Assembly: GCF_900609045.1 (NCBI RefSeq)
Contig: NZ_UXAV01000042.1
Span: forward strand, 496,001 to 560,000
Length of the DNA stretch: 64,000 bases
Reading direction: 5' to 3'
Source: Filibacter tadaridae
Lineage (GTDB): Bacteria > Bacillota > Bacilli > Bacillales_A > Planococcaceae
A model generated the notes under the pieces. The model saw only the letters and a program-made list of their open reading frames with translations, had not been told where the DNA came from and did no database searches. This document shows positions 33,657-43,353 of the stretch, in pieces; positions within the stretch are counted from its first letter, which is position 1; each line of letters opens with the position of its first letter. The position numbers were made by a program, and so were the translations under genes.

Positions 33657-34742
33657 CTACTTCTTAGAACTCATGAAATGCATAATTGTTCCCGCAGCCA
33701 TCCAAGTCGTCATGAGTGACGAACCGCCATAACTGATGAAAGGAAGCGTAACACCCGTAACAGGCAATAGACCGGAAACAACACCGATATTCAAAAACAT
33801 TTGGAATAATATCATCGAACCCATTCCGGCAACGATAAGAAATGATGACTGGTCACGGGTACGAATGGCTATTCCGCATGTCGACATTAGCAACACAGTA
33901 AAAAGTATCAACACAATTGTAGCTCCGATAAAACCCGATTCTTCCGCAATTATCGAAAATATAAAATCATTTTGCGGCTCCGGTAAATACAAATACTTTT
34001 GTCGGCTATTCCCGTAGCCATGACCGAATAGCCCGCCCGGTGCAATTGCAAATAGTGATTGAATGCCTTGGAACCCTGTACCAAGTGGATCATTCCAGGG
34101 ATCGATATAGGATTTGATACGGTCTAGCCTATAAGGGGCTGTTGCAATCAATGCAACGAATGCACCAACGCCTGCAAGGCCCAAAAATGCAAAAAAGCGT
34201 ATTGGATAGCCAGCCAAAAACAAAATAACAAATGCGGCAACAATCATAATGACCGCAGATCCCAGGTCAGGTTGTAGCATGATCAATGCTGCCGGGAGAA
34301 GTATCAACCCAAAATGTTTAAAATGGATTTTCTTTTTTCCTTTAGTATGACTAAAGCTGCTAGCCAATTTACCAATAAGCGCTATTTTAACAAACTCAGC
34401 TGGTTGTAAACTAAATGGGCCTAACGCAATCCAACTTTGTGATCCATTTCGCACAACACCAATACCTGGTATTAAAACGGCCACTAGTAAAAGAATCGTA
34501 GCATAGTAAAAGAAAGTCCACATTTTAGGATTTGAGGTTAAAGGGCTCTTCATCATAGCAAGTGCAATTCCTATGGACACAGCCATGTAAATTGCCTGTT
34601 TTACGATAAATGGTGAGGAATCCGCATAATGCACAGCACCCCAATATGAACCCGCCGAGTGGACGAAAGCTAAACCGATAAAAGACAATGCCATGGCCGA
34701 AACAATAAACGAAGCTTTTAACTTCCTTTCCAGTGAACGCAT
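33657..34742 (-). CDS. spoVE: SEDS-family glycan polymerase (SpoVE/FtsW)
   Basis: Membrane glycosyltransferase that polymerises lipid II with a class B PBP partner. 361 aa, about ten transmembrane segments; the motif SLQPAEFVKI, the catalytic-loop DLGSAVIM and the C-terminal TLPFISYGGSS are diagnostic. Position after murD matches spoVE of B. subtilis, where SpoVE is the cortex enzyme and FtsW lies elsewhere; which role applies here is not decidable from sequence. Confidence 0.93.
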   Translation of the reverse strand: MRSLERKLKASFIVSAMALSFIGLAFVHSAGSYWGAVHYADSSPFIVKQAIYMAVSIGIALAMMKSPLTSNPKMWTFFYYATILLLVAVLIPGIGVVRNGSQSWIALGPFSLQPAEFVKIALIGKLASSFSHTKGKKKIHFKHFGLILLPAALIMLQPDLGSAVIMIVAAFVILFLAGYPIRFFAFLGLAGVGAFVALIATAPYRLDRIKSYIDPWNDPLGTGFQGIQSLFAIAPGGLFGHGYGNSRQKYLYLPEPQNDFIFSIIAEESGFIGATIVLILFTVLLMSTCGIAIRTRDQSSFLIVAGMGSMILFQMFLNIGVVSGLLPVTGVTLPFISYGGSSLMTTWMAAGTIMHFMSSKK

Positions 34743-34804
34743 CCTTCCGTCATATTTCTTTACCCGTTACGTGTTCGTTCAAATTTGCGGATGTCGCCTT
34801 CTGA

Positions 34805-36154
34805 TTACAAAGACATAACCGAGTCTATAAATGCATCTCCTCTTGCTTCGAAGTTAGTATACTGATCCCAACTTGCGCATGAAGGTGACAGCAAAATGAT
34901 ATCGCCCGGCTCTGTATGGGAATATGATTCACGAACTGCGTCACGCATATCGGTTGCGCAAAAAACTTCTGTAATTCCGCAGGATTTTACGAATTCCGAG
35001 AATCTCTCTGCTGTTTCACCAAGTGCAATAACTGCTTTGACATTTCCCATATGTGGTCTTAATTCTTCGAACGAATGCCCTCTGTCAAGGCCTCCCGCAA
35101 GCAGGACCGTCGGCATACTGAAAGCAGCCAACGCACTTTTCGTCGCCAGTGTGTTCGTCGCTTTTGAATCATTATAAAACTTACGTCCTTTTAATTCTTT
35201 TACAAATTGCATGCGATGTCGGACGCCTGTAAACGAGATGAGTACGTTTTCAATTGAAGATTTATCACATCCGCAAAGAATGGCGGCTGCTGTTGCAGCT
35301 AAAATATTCTCAAGATTATGTTGTCCAGGCAATTTGATAATGGAACGGCTCACATAAGGTACCCCATCCCAATATATTTGTTCATCATCAGCGGATATTC
35401 CTTTCTCCGTTCTCCCGAAAAGCGAGAACGGAATTTTAATCGCCGCTGACCGCTCCGCATATGCCCGTAGTTCCGGCTGATCGAAGTTATAGATAAAGTA
35501 GTCGTCGACTGTCTGGTTTTTTGTAATACCCGCTTTCGCCTCGGCATACCCTTCTGACGATCCGTGGTAATCCAAATGTGAATCGTACAAATTGGTCCAA
35601 ATCGCAATGCGAGGTCTAAAAGAATCAATCCCCATCAATTGGAACGACGACGCTTCCAATACTATGATATTGTCATTCTTTGCTTTTTCGCCGACCGTAC
35701 ATGAAACGGTACCTATATTGCCAGCGATCAAAGGCTGTTTTTTAGCGATATTAAGCATGTGATAGAGCAGTGTCGTTGTCGTCGTTTTACCATTTGAACC
35801 AGTAATTCCAATAATGGGTGCCTCACTTATCCGGTAAGTAAGTTCAATTTCGGTCCAAACCGAAATTCCTTTTTGAACAGCATCCACGACAACTGGATTG
35901 CTATATGGAATACCGGGATTTTTTACAATAAGTTTATAGCCTTCGTCTAGGATACCTTCGGGATGTCCACCACAAATGACTCGTATGCCTTCTTCCTTCA
36001 GCGAAGCTGCTTCCGCATTGCCTTCCTCAGGCTTTGCATCATTCACCGTAACAACCGCTCCCAACGAACGGAGAAGATGTGCAGCGGCATATCCGCTTTT
36101 CGCAAGTCCGAGGACAAGTACCTTCATACCTTTAAATTGATTGACATCTTTCAT
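34805..36154 (-). CDS. murD: UDP-MurNAc-L-Ala--D-Glu ligase
   Basis: Adds D-Glu to the peptidoglycan precursor. 449 aa Mur ligase: N-terminal Rossmann-like domain (MKVLVLGLAKSGYAAAHLL), ATP motif GITGSNGKTTTT (about 115-126), and C-terminal AGGLDRGHSFEEL. The ATG follows the mraY stop with no gap and has GGAGG. Confidence 0.97.
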   Translation of the reverse strand: MKDVNQFKGMKVLVLGLAKSGYAAAHLLRSLGAVVTVNDAKPEEGNAEAASLKEEGIRVICGGHPEGILDEGYKLIVKNPGIPYSNPVVVDAVQKGISVWTEIELTYRISEAPIIGITGSNGKTTTTTLLYHMLNIAKKQPLIAGNIGTVSCTVGEKAKNDNIIVLEASSFQLMGIDSFRPRIAIWTNLYDSHLDYHGSSEGYAEAKAGITKNQTVDDYFIYNFDQPELRAYAERSAAIKIPFSLFGRTEKGISADDEQIYWDGVPYVSRSIIKLPGQHNLENILAATAAAILCGCDKSSIENVLISFTGVRHRMQFVKELKGRKFYNDSKATNTLATKSALAAFSMPTVLLAGGLDRGHSFEELRPHMGNVKAVIALGETAERFSEFVKSCGITEVFCATDMRDAVRESYSHTEPGDIILLSPSCASWDQYTNFEARGDAFIDSVMSL

Positions 36155-37126
36155 TTATAACACCTCCAGCAAAACAGGAAGAATAGCTGCTAAAAAAGCA
36201 ACTCCCCAGAAAACAAAAACGATTTTCCATTCCGACCAACCAGATAGTTCAAAATGATGATGAATCGGACTCATTTTGAATACCCTTTTTCCAGTCAACT
36301 TAAAACTAATGACTTGGATGATAACTGATAGCGTTTCAACAACATAAATGATACCAATAATAACAAGTAATAGTTCTTGTTTTATTAAAATCGACAACAT
36401 TGCAAGTGCACCGCCAAGTGCCAGGGAACCTGTGTCCCCCATAAACACTTTCGCCGGCTTGATGTTGAAAACAAGGAAACCGAGCATAGCGCCTGTAACA
36501 ACGAACGAAAACATTGCGATATCCAATTGTCCATAAATAAGAGCATGAACACCGAATGCACCAAAAGCAATAGACGAAGTTCCAGCAACAAGTCCATCCA
36601 GCCCGTCAGTCAAGTTGACTGCATTTGAAAAACCAACAAGCCAAAAGATAAGAAAGGCTACGTAGAAAACTCCGAGTTCAATTCTAAAGTCGACAAACGG
36701 CAAATGGACAGCAGTGTCAAACGGTCCTAATTTCAGTAAGAAAAACGCAGCGACCGCAATAATGATTTGACCGATTAGTTTCTGAAGGGAGTTCAGCCCA
36801 AGATTCCTTTTCAAAACAACAATGATAAAGTCGTCAAGAAAACCAATCACACCAAAGCCGACAAGTACAAGCAATAATACAATTGTCTGAGTTGTCATTA
36901 CGTCATGCATATAGGAAAGAACCAGTGTAGAAATAATGATTGAACTGATGAAAATCAGTCCACCCATAGTGGGGGTACCCGCCTTTTTCTGATGGGTTTT
37001 AGGCCCCTCCTCCCGAATACTTTGCCCAAACTTCATTCTCCTTAGGGCCGGGATGATGATGAATCCAATTAGTACTGAAATGATGAATGAGACAGCAATT
37101 GCTGTCAAAGTCGTGGCGAGTGTCAT
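36155..37126 (-). CDS. mraY: MraY phospho-MurNAc-pentapeptide transferase
   Basis: Makes lipid I from UDP-MurNAc-pentapeptide and undecaprenyl phosphate. 323 aa with about ten membrane segments; the Asp motif FLDDFI, NLTDGLDGL and MSPIHHHFEL are all present. ATG with AAGGAG. It directly follows spoVD, whereas murE lies between those genes in B. subtilis. Confidence 0.97.
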   Translation of the reverse strand: MTLATTLTAIAVSFIISVLIGFIIIPALRRMKFGQSIREEGPKTHQKKAGTPTMGGLIFISSIIISTLVLSYMHDVMTTQTIVLLLVLVGFGVIGFLDDFIIVVLKRNLGLNSLQKLIGQIIIAVAAFFLLKLGPFDTAVHLPFVDFRIELGVFYVAFLIFWLVGFSNAVNLTDGLDGLVAGTSSIAFGAFGVHALIYGQLDIAMFSFVVTGAMLGFLVFNIKPAKVFMGDTGSLALGGALAMLSILIKQELLLVIIGIIYVVETLSVIIQVISFKLTGKRVFKMSPIHHHFELSGWSEWKIVFVFWGVAFLAAILPVLLEVL

Positions 37127-37214
37127 GATTTTTTCTCCTTCTATTCACCAGAGCAGTACTTTTCAACGTGCTACTCTGGACTTTGCATTTATTGTTACTA
37201 TAAATGGTACAAAA

Positions 37215-39128
37215 TTATTCTGTATAGACATGGATTACATCATCAACTGCGATTAACGAATCAGGTTTAGGTAACTGTGTTTTTACTTTTTCACCCGAGC
37301 CATGCCATTCAATCCGATACGTATGCAATTTACTACCGATTTTTCCTTTTGTCATACCTGTTAAATCTGGTGCGCGATGCGTTTCCATGTCACCCCATCT
37401 GTATTCCTTTTCAAGCTGATCTTTTCTTTTTTCAATACCCGCTAGTGGAGCAATTTCCTCGATGATTCGGCCGACGATTGGTGCTGCAATAACGCCGCCG
37501 AACTGAACAGAGTTTTGCGGATTGTCTATAGCGACATACACAAGTAATTCGGGATCGTCGGCGGGGGCAAAACCGATAAAGCTGACAATATAATCGCCAT
37601 CTTTATATCTGCCATCCACCACTTTTTGTGCAGTTCCCGTTTTACCACCAACACGCAGTCCATCTGTAAAAGCATTACGACCTGAACCGTTCGCAACGAC
37701 AGATTCGAGGGCCTCCCTTACTTGCTTCGATGTCTCCTCACTGATAACCTGCTTACGCATTTCAGGACTGGATGAGAGCAATACTTTTCCACTATCATCT
37801 TTTATTTCTTTCACAATATACGGTCGGTAAAGATAGCCGCCATTTATAGCAGCAGCAACGGCCTGAACCTGTTGGATGGGTGTTACAGAAATTCCTTGAC
37901 CAAAAGCAGTTGTCGCTTGTTCAACAGGTCCGAATGCCTTCTCGGAAAACAGGATACCTTTCGCTTCACCCGCGATGCCGGACCCCGTGGATTCTCCGAA
38001 ACCGAAATCACGGATGTAGCTACTCAGTTTCTTACCTCCAAGACGCTGACCGATTTCAACAAACCCAGGGTTACATGAATTTTCAACAACCTCCAAGAAC
38101 GTCTGTTGTCCGTGGCCGCCTCTTTTCCAGCAACGGAGTCTTGCGCCTTCCACCATCACATAACCTGGATCGTTAAACTGGCCGTTCTCAAGATCAATGA
38201 CGTCTTCTTCAAGTCCTGCTGCAAGCGTAATAATTTTAAATGTTGAACCTGGCTCGAAAGTCATCCAGACAGGCAAATTACGATTATATATGCTTTGATC
38301 TACATCTTTATATTCAGCGGGATGAAAAGTCGGCGTGGAGGCAAGTGAAAGTATTTCACCCGTTTTAGGATTCATAACAATCGCTAATGCTTGTGCCGCA
38401 TCATACTTTTCCATTGCTTGCTGCAATTCCCGTTCTACGACCTTTTGCATAGGAACGTCAATTGTCAACTCGACGGAAGCCCCTTTTTCACCTGTTTGAA
38501 AGCCGTCATCCACATGGGGTAATGGAACACCCTTTGCATCCGTATATAAGCGGATTTTATCTCCCGTACCTTGCAGAAATTCGTCATAAGCATATTCGAT
38601 TCCGGCCAGGCCTTGGTTATCATACCCTGTAAATCCGATGAGTCTAGACAACAGTTCGCCATTCGGATATTGACGAACATAATCTACACCAGTGTATAAC
38701 CCATCAATTTGAAGTCGTGCAATTTCATCCGCTTGTTCTTCCGTAATATTTTTGCCTTCGGGTGCCAGTTTGACCATATACTCTTTCTGCGACATTTTCT
38801 CAGTGAGCTCAGCAGTATCCGTTTTCAGGATTGCGGCCAATGCCGCTGCTGAACTTTCCAGGTCATGGTTTTGGGATGGCATGAAATACAATGTAGGTGC
38901 TAATTTACTTCCCGCAATCAAATTTCCATTCCTATCTTGGATATCTCCACGCATTCCACCAAATGGAATTTCGCGATCCCAATTCGCTTCTGCACGTCCC
39001 TTAAGCAACTCATGTCTTACGATTTGCACATGGAACAATTTACCGGCGACCATCACCAGTAAAATAATAAAAATCACAAATACTGCACGCAGTCTCTTTT
39101 TTGATTGGAGTCCTATAATCTTTCGCAG
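37215..39128 (-). CDS. spoVD: SpoVD-type class B penicillin-binding protein, probable CTG start
   Basis: Transpeptidase of spore-cortex synthesis, pairing with the SEDS enzyme. Active-site motifs: EPGSTFKI (SxxK), SCN in ENSCNPGF, and GKTGTAQK. One C-terminal PASTA domain, as in SpoVD. The first standard start (GTG 39077) would fall inside the membrane helix. The frame stays open upstream to a TAA and encodes the expected basic tail (RKIIGLQSKKRLRAVF). In it the only well-placed codon is CTG at 39128, eight bases from AGAGGTG (39137-39143). With this start the product is 637 aa; B. subtilis SpoVD is about 645. Confidence 0.9.
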   Translation of the reverse strand: MRKIIGLQSKKRLRAVFVIFIILLVMVAGKLFHVQIVRHELLKGRAEANWDREIPFGGMRGDIQDRNGNLIAGSKLAPTLYFMPSQNHDLESSAAALAAILKTDTAELTEKMSQKEYMVKLAPEGKNITEEQADEIARLQIDGLYTGVDYVRQYPNGELLSRLIGFTGYDNQGLAGIEYAYDEFLQGTGDKIRLYTDAKGVPLPHVDDGFQTGEKGASVELTIDVPMQKVVERELQQAMEKYDAAQALAIVMNPKTGEILSLASTPTFHPAEYKDVDQSIYNRNLPVWMTFEPGSTFKIITLAAGLEEDVIDLENGQFNDPGYVMVEGARLRCWKRGGHGQQTFLEVVENSCNPGFVEIGQRLGGKKLSSYIRDFGFGESTGSGIAGEAKGILFSEKAFGPVEQATTAFGQGISVTPIQQVQAVAAAINGGYLYRPYIVKEIKDDSGKVLLSSSPEMRKQVISEETSKQVREALESVVANGSGRNAFTDGLRVGGKTGTAQKVVDGRYKDGDYIVSFIGFAPADDPELLVYVAIDNPQNSVQFGGVIAAPIVGRIIEEIAPLAGIEKRKDQLEKEYRWGDMETHRAPDLTGMTKGKIGSKLHTYRIEWHGSGEKVKTQLPKPDSLIAVDDVIHVYTE

Positions 39129-39185
39129 CTTTTACACACCTCTTGTTTTTATATCAAGGTATGAAATACCACGGTTTGCTATTCG

Positions 39186-41387
39186 TTATCCACCGACAAT
39201 ACTTTCTTCGGTCAGCTCTTCCTCTTTCGGTTTATGAATGATTGATGGCGGTTGCAATTGGATAACAATCGGTTCATCAGCCCCAATAACCGTACCTTTT
39301 GACAAGCTTTGTTCTGTTACATAGCCTTCTCCGTTAATGCGGATATCAAGGCCAGATAACAGTTTAAACGAAAGCACCATTTTTTTCGACCAGCCAGTAA
39401 AATCAGGTAAGTTAGTTTGTCCTTCGGTATGCAATAGGACAATCGAGCCAAGGGATAATTTCGATTCTTTTTGCGGATATTGACTGTTTATTTTTCCACC
39501 CTTCCCGATAAGGATAGGGCTGAAGCCGTCCTGTTGAAGACGGTTAATTGCTTTACTTGAAGCTTCCCCCGTAAAGTCGTCAAGAACTGACGCTTCAACT
39601 GCGTCTTCATCGTTTGGAACGATGTTCATATATTTTAAACTATTTTCCATGATGGAAGTGAATAATTTTGCAACAGGATCCGAACCAATTTCTCCCACTT
39701 TCAATTTTGGTTGTTGTACAACGACATACGTTAGTAATTGCGGATCTTCGGCCGGCGCCATTCCTAAGAACGAATAAAGGTAATTACCATTTCCCGACAA
39801 ATAACCTGGTCCATTCGGATTTGGAATTTCTGCAGTTCCTGTCTTACCACCAAGCGTATAACCGTTCAATGCAAATTTCTTACCGGTACCATGTTCCGAA
39901 GTGACAGTCGTGGCCAGTAGTTCTCGTACTTGTTTTGCCGTTCCAGCTGAAATTGGTTGTCCATGTTCTTCCGGTTTTTTATCCTGTACGACTTTGTCAT
40001 TGTTTGGATTGGTGATTTTATCAATCACATAAGGTTTCATCATGACACCATCATTTGCAATCGCCGTTGCTGCTTGGACCATTTGCATAAGCGTAACTGT
40101 TGAACCTTGTCCAAACGATGTCGTTAAACGTTCAATTGGATACGTGTCAAGCAACCTGCCTGATGCCTCATGCGGTAAATCAATTCCTGTTTTTTCACCG
40201 AATCCGAAATCCCTTATATATTCCATGAATTTCTTGTCACCCATTCGCTCTAGAAGATAAGCCATTGATACGTTGGATGATCGTTGGAAGCCTTCCAGAA
40301 ATGAAATATAACCCCAGCCCGTTTGATTGTGATCACGAACAGTATCCCCGTACACCTTATATTGCCCGGATTTATAAAAATCAGTTGGTGTCCATTTATT
40401 TTCTTCCATCGCTGCCGCAACCGTGAACATTTTCATCGTCGAACCTGGTTCAATGGTTGTTTCAACTGCTTGATTCAACCAGTTATCTGTTAACCCAACA
40501 CGTGTGGATGGGTGAAATGCGGGACGTTGACTCATTGCTTGTATTTCACCTGTTTTCGGATTCACGACAACGACAAGCATCTTTTTAGGTGAATATTCTT
40601 TTTCCACACTGTTCATGGCGTCTTCAACAAAGTTTTGGATTGTTTTATCGATTGTCAGTTGAATGTTGTAGCCATCCTGAGCGGGAACAATTTTCTTTTC
40701 AGACTTGGGTAACATGATACCCCATTTATCCGATTTGAAATTCATCTTTCCATCGGTTCCATTTAATTGTTTATTATATACGGATTCAAGACCCATCTTC
40801 CCAACCGTCGTTACATTTCCATCGGCATCTTCTTCCCGCTGTGCAAAGCCAATCAAGTACGATGCGAACACACCGTTCGGATAAAATCTTTTTTTATCTT
40901 CAACGAAAATAATACCTGGCAACTCTTGTTCTTTAATATTACGAAATGCCCCGTAACTGATATCACGTCCCGCTTTTCCAAATTCCACTTGATATGTACC
41001 CTTTTTTGCATCGGTCAGACGCGAAAGAATCTCTTCTTTTTCCATCGGTATATTTTCTGCAAGTACTGCGGCTGTTTTTTCAAAATCAGTAACATGTCTC
41101 TGCTTTTTTGAATCTACGCTTGCTTTTTCACTTAACACTGCAATTAGACGATAACTTAACGTATCCGCAGCGATCAGTTCACCATTTCGGTCGCTGATTG
41201 TTCCGCGATCTGCTGTTAATGTCGATTCCCTTGCATACTTCGCTTCAGCCATAGAGGCCATTGCCTTTCCCTCTGCCTCACCTGTCGCTTGTATATAAAG
41301 AACCCGCCCGAATAAAAGGAAAAAGAGCCCTCCGTATACCAAAAACATCAGAAAGGCTCCCCATTGAAATCGAAATTTCTTTTTCAT
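39186..41387 (-). CDS. pbpB: Penicillin-binding protein 2B, class B
   Basis: Septal transpeptidase needed for cell division. 733 aa: membrane helix (FLMFLVYGGLFFLLFG), dimerisation domain, and transpeptidase with EPGSTMKMF, RSSNVSMAY and GKTGTAEIP, followed by two PASTA repeats (about 600-720). The ATG at 41387 overlaps the ftsL stop by four bases; the longer frame is ftsL shadow. Shine-Dalgarno is weak, suggesting translational coupling. Confidence 0.95.
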   Translation of the reverse strand: MKKKFRFQWGAFLMFLVYGGLFFLLFGRVLYIQATGEAEGKAMASMAEAKYARESTLTADRGTISDRNGELIAADTLSYRLIAVLSEKASVDSKKQRHVTDFEKTAAVLAENIPMEKEEILSRLTDAKKGTYQVEFGKAGRDISYGAFRNIKEQELPGIIFVEDKKRFYPNGVFASYLIGFAQREEDADGNVTTVGKMGLESVYNKQLNGTDGKMNFKSDKWGIMLPKSEKKIVPAQDGYNIQLTIDKTIQNFVEDAMNSVEKEYSPKKMLVVVVNPKTGEIQAMSQRPAFHPSTRVGLTDNWLNQAVETTIEPGSTMKMFTVAAAMEENKWTPTDFYKSGQYKVYGDTVRDHNQTGWGYISFLEGFQRSSNVSMAYLLERMGDKKFMEYIRDFGFGEKTGIDLPHEASGRLLDTYPIERLTTSFGQGSTVTLMQMVQAATAIANDGVMMKPYVIDKITNPNNDKVVQDKKPEEHGQPISAGTAKQVRELLATTVTSEHGTGKKFALNGYTLGGKTGTAEIPNPNGPGYLSGNGNYLYSFLGMAPAEDPQLLTYVVVQQPKLKVGEIGSDPVAKLFTSIMENSLKYMNIVPNDEDAVEASVLDDFTGEASSKAINRLQQDGFSPILIGKGGKINSQYPQKESKLSLGSIVLLHTEGQTNLPDFTGWSKKMVLSFKLLSGLDIRINGEGYVTEQSLSKGTVIGADEPIVIQLQPPSIIHKPKEEELTEESIVGG

Positions 41388-41755
41388 CGTCCAGGCACGA
41401 CCTTTACGTTCTTCTCGTTTAGAGTCAGGCCAAGTTCTTTCGCTCTTTCCCATATCTTTTCATATGTGGAGTTTTCGCTCACTTCGATGGACAATTCCAT
41501 ATTCTGTTTTTTTGTCGTATCAATTTCGTTCCCAACGAGTTGGACTTCTATGTTCACATCATTCAGTTGGGCTTGCGTATGTAAGATCACAGTTGAGAAT
41601 AGAACGACAATTGTAGAAAATAGCACGAATAAGAATTTCTCTCCGACCGAAAAGACTTTTCGGGAAGGACGTATTTGCGGTTGTTTTCCTGGTACTTCCG
41701 GTACTTCGAGTTCGCGTACTGCTGTAGAGTGGAATTTTCTTTGTGCTAATGCCAT
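41384..41755 (-). CDS. ftsL: FtsL division protein
   Basis: Small bitopic protein that joins DivIB and DivIC at the septum. 123 aa: cytoplasmic tail, one membrane helix (FLFVLFSTIVVLFSTVIL) and a short extracellular coiled coil. Low sequence conservation is normal; identity rests on topology and position between rsmH and pbpB. Confidence 0.93.
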   Translation of the reverse strand: MALAQRKFHSTAVRELEVPEVPGKQPQIRPSRKVFSVGEKFLFVLFSTIVVLFSTVILHTQAQLNDVNIEVQLVGNEIDTTKKQNMELSIEVSENSTYEKIWERAKELGLTLNEKNVKVVPGR

Positions 41756-41770
41756 TTTTCCATTTCCCCC

Positions 41771-42703
41771 TTACTTTTTTTCTACAATCCGCAGTTTTGC
41801 GGATCTTGAACGTTTATTTTCTTCCACTTCTTCTTCACTTGGCACGATTGGTTTTCTTGTAATAAGCTTCAAAATTGGTTCCATTCCATCCGGTATGACG
41901 GGTAAGTTGGGTGGTAGATCCGGTAGCGATGATGCTTCTTTGAAAATCGTTTTACAAAGTCGATCTTCCAGTGAGTGGAATGTAATCACGCTAATTCGAC
42001 CCCCAGGATTGAGCAATGAAATCGCATCGGTTAATGAATCTTCAGCTGCACCCAGTTCATCATTGACAGCAATCCGTATCGCTTGGAAAACTCTTTTTGC
42101 AGGATGACCGCCTGTTCGTCTGGCTGCGGCAGGAATACCTGTTTTGATAAGTTCAGCAAGTTCAGCAGTCGTTCGAATAGGTTCCACTTGACGGGCCTCT
42201 TCAATTTTGCGCGCAATTCTTTTGGAAAACTTCTCTTCTCCATAACGGAAAAAGATTCGAACTAAATCTTCGAATGACCAATCATTGACAACGTCGTATG
42301 CAGTAAGTGAAGCACTCGTATCCATACGCATGTCCAGTGGAGCATCTAAGTTATAACTAAATCCACGTTCAGCAGTGTCCAACTGAGGTGATGAAACGCC
42401 TAAATCATAAAGTATTCCATCGACACCCGTGATACCGATCTTCTTCAGTTCAACTTTTAAATTTCTGAAGTTCGAATGGATGAACGTCACTTGTCCAAGG
42501 TAATCCTTCAATCTTTCTTTCGCCACTTCAATGGCCTTCATGTCCTGATCGAAACAAATCAATCTGCCCTCATTTGAAAGTGCTTTTGCAATTTCCTTAC
42601 TATGTCCTGCTCCCCCGAGCGTACAATCGACATAAATGCCATCGACCTTTATATGTAAGCCATCGACGGCTTCACGCAGTAGAACTGTTGTATGGTCGAA
42701 CAT
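41771..42703 (-). CDS. rsmH: 16S rRNA m4C1402 methyltransferase
   Basis: SAM-dependent N4-methylation of C1402 in 16S rRNA. 310 aa; it begins [13 protein letters not shown], the SAM motif is [13 protein letters not shown], and the [10 protein letters not shown] and [10 protein letters not shown] motifs are diagnostic (MraW). Second gene of the dcw cluster. Confidence 0.97.
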   Translation of the reverse strand: MFDHTTVLLREAVDGLHIKVDGIYVDCTLGGAGHSKEIAKALSNEGRLICFDQDMKAIEVAKERLKDYLGQVTFIHSNFRNLKVELKKIGITGVDGILYDLGVSSPQLDTAERGFSYNLDAPLDMRMDTSASLTAYDVVNDWSFEDLVRIFFRYGEEKFSKRIARKIEEARQVEPIRTTAELAELIKTGIPAAARRTGGHPAKRVFQAIRIAVNDELGAAEDSLTDAISLLNPGGRISVITFHSLEDRLCKTIFKEASSLPDLPPNLPVIPDGMEPILKLITRKPIVPSEEEVEENKRSRSAKLRIVEKK

Positions 42704-42732
42704 TGAAACCGCCTGCTTTCTTAAATCTGTTT

Positions 42733-43164
42733 TTAGAAATCAAAATCGATAATATTTTCCGCGATTTCATTGAAAGATTGTTCTGATTCATCATAATACG
42801 TTTCCCATAATGGCTTGGACCAGATTTCAATACGTCCTGAAACGCCGAGTACGACACATTCCTTTTCAACTTTCGCATAGTGGAGCAATGATGTAGGAAT
42901 ATTAATGCGCCCCTGCTTGTCCAATTCAACTTCTGTTGCACCGGAAAAGAAAAAACGCGTGAATGCACGAGCATCCTTCTTTGTTACTGGTAAAGCTTTA
43001 AGCTTTTCTTCCAGACGCTTCCATTCATCCATTGGGTATCCGAAGAGACTATTATCCAAGCCACGAGTCAATACGAAGCCATCCCCAAGATGCTCCCTGA
43101 ATTTCGAGGGAACGATAAGACGACCTTTTGTATCGATAGTATGCTGATATTCGCCCATGAACAT
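42733..43164 (-). CDS. mraZ: MraZ transcriptional regulator
   Basis: DNA-binding regulator of its own division and wall operon. 143 aa with two SpoVT-AbrB-like halves carrying the DxxxR motif ([14 protein letters not shown] and [14 protein letters not shown]). The ATG at 43164 has GGGGTGA six bases upstream; the frame to 43209 is leader. Three GTGG boxes with 10-bp spacing lie just upstream. Confidence 0.96.
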   Translation of the reverse strand: MFMGEYQHTIDTKGRLIVPSKFREHLGDGFVLTRGLDNSLFGYPMDEWKRLEEKLKALPVTKKDARAFTRFFFSGATEVELDKQGRINIPTSLLHYAKVEKECVVLGVSGRIEIWSKPLWETYYDESEQSFNEIAENIIDFDF

Positions 43165-43174
43165 ACTCTTCACC

Positions 43175-43219
43175 CCACTATATGAAATAAATGTACCACA
43201 TCCCCCCACATTCCTCCAC
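43175..43219 (-). promoter_or_regulatory. MraZ boxes in the dcw operon leader
   Basis: On the minus strand GTGG occurs at 43196-43199, 43206-43209 and 43216-43219, exactly 10 bases apart, with a fourth at 43175-43178, 21 bases on. MraZ proteins bind repeated TGG-containing boxes on one DNA face, so this is the probable autoregulatory operator. Confidence 0.72.
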
Positions 43220-43296
43220 CTTTTACTGACATTTGTTTTAAATCCTCTGAAAATGTGCCAATAGTACTTGTTTTAATGAGATTATTTAGACATTAG

Positions 43297-43340
43297 AAAA
43301 AAAACACTCTTGCTGCACATTTGTGCTTGCAAGAGTGTTT
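43297..43340 (-). terminator. Terminator after bshC
   Basis: Perfect 12-bp stem (43302-43313 with 43329-43340) with a T-run on the minus strand, 14 bases after the bshC stop; it separates bshC from the dcw operon. Confidence 0.93.
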
Positions 43341-43353
43341 GATAAACAGGCGT

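Noticed and set aside
37215-39128. spoVD as a 5'-truncated pseudogene
   Set aside because: The missing N-terminal tail is encoded in frame upstream with a proper ribosome-binding site, and all catalytic motifs are intact.
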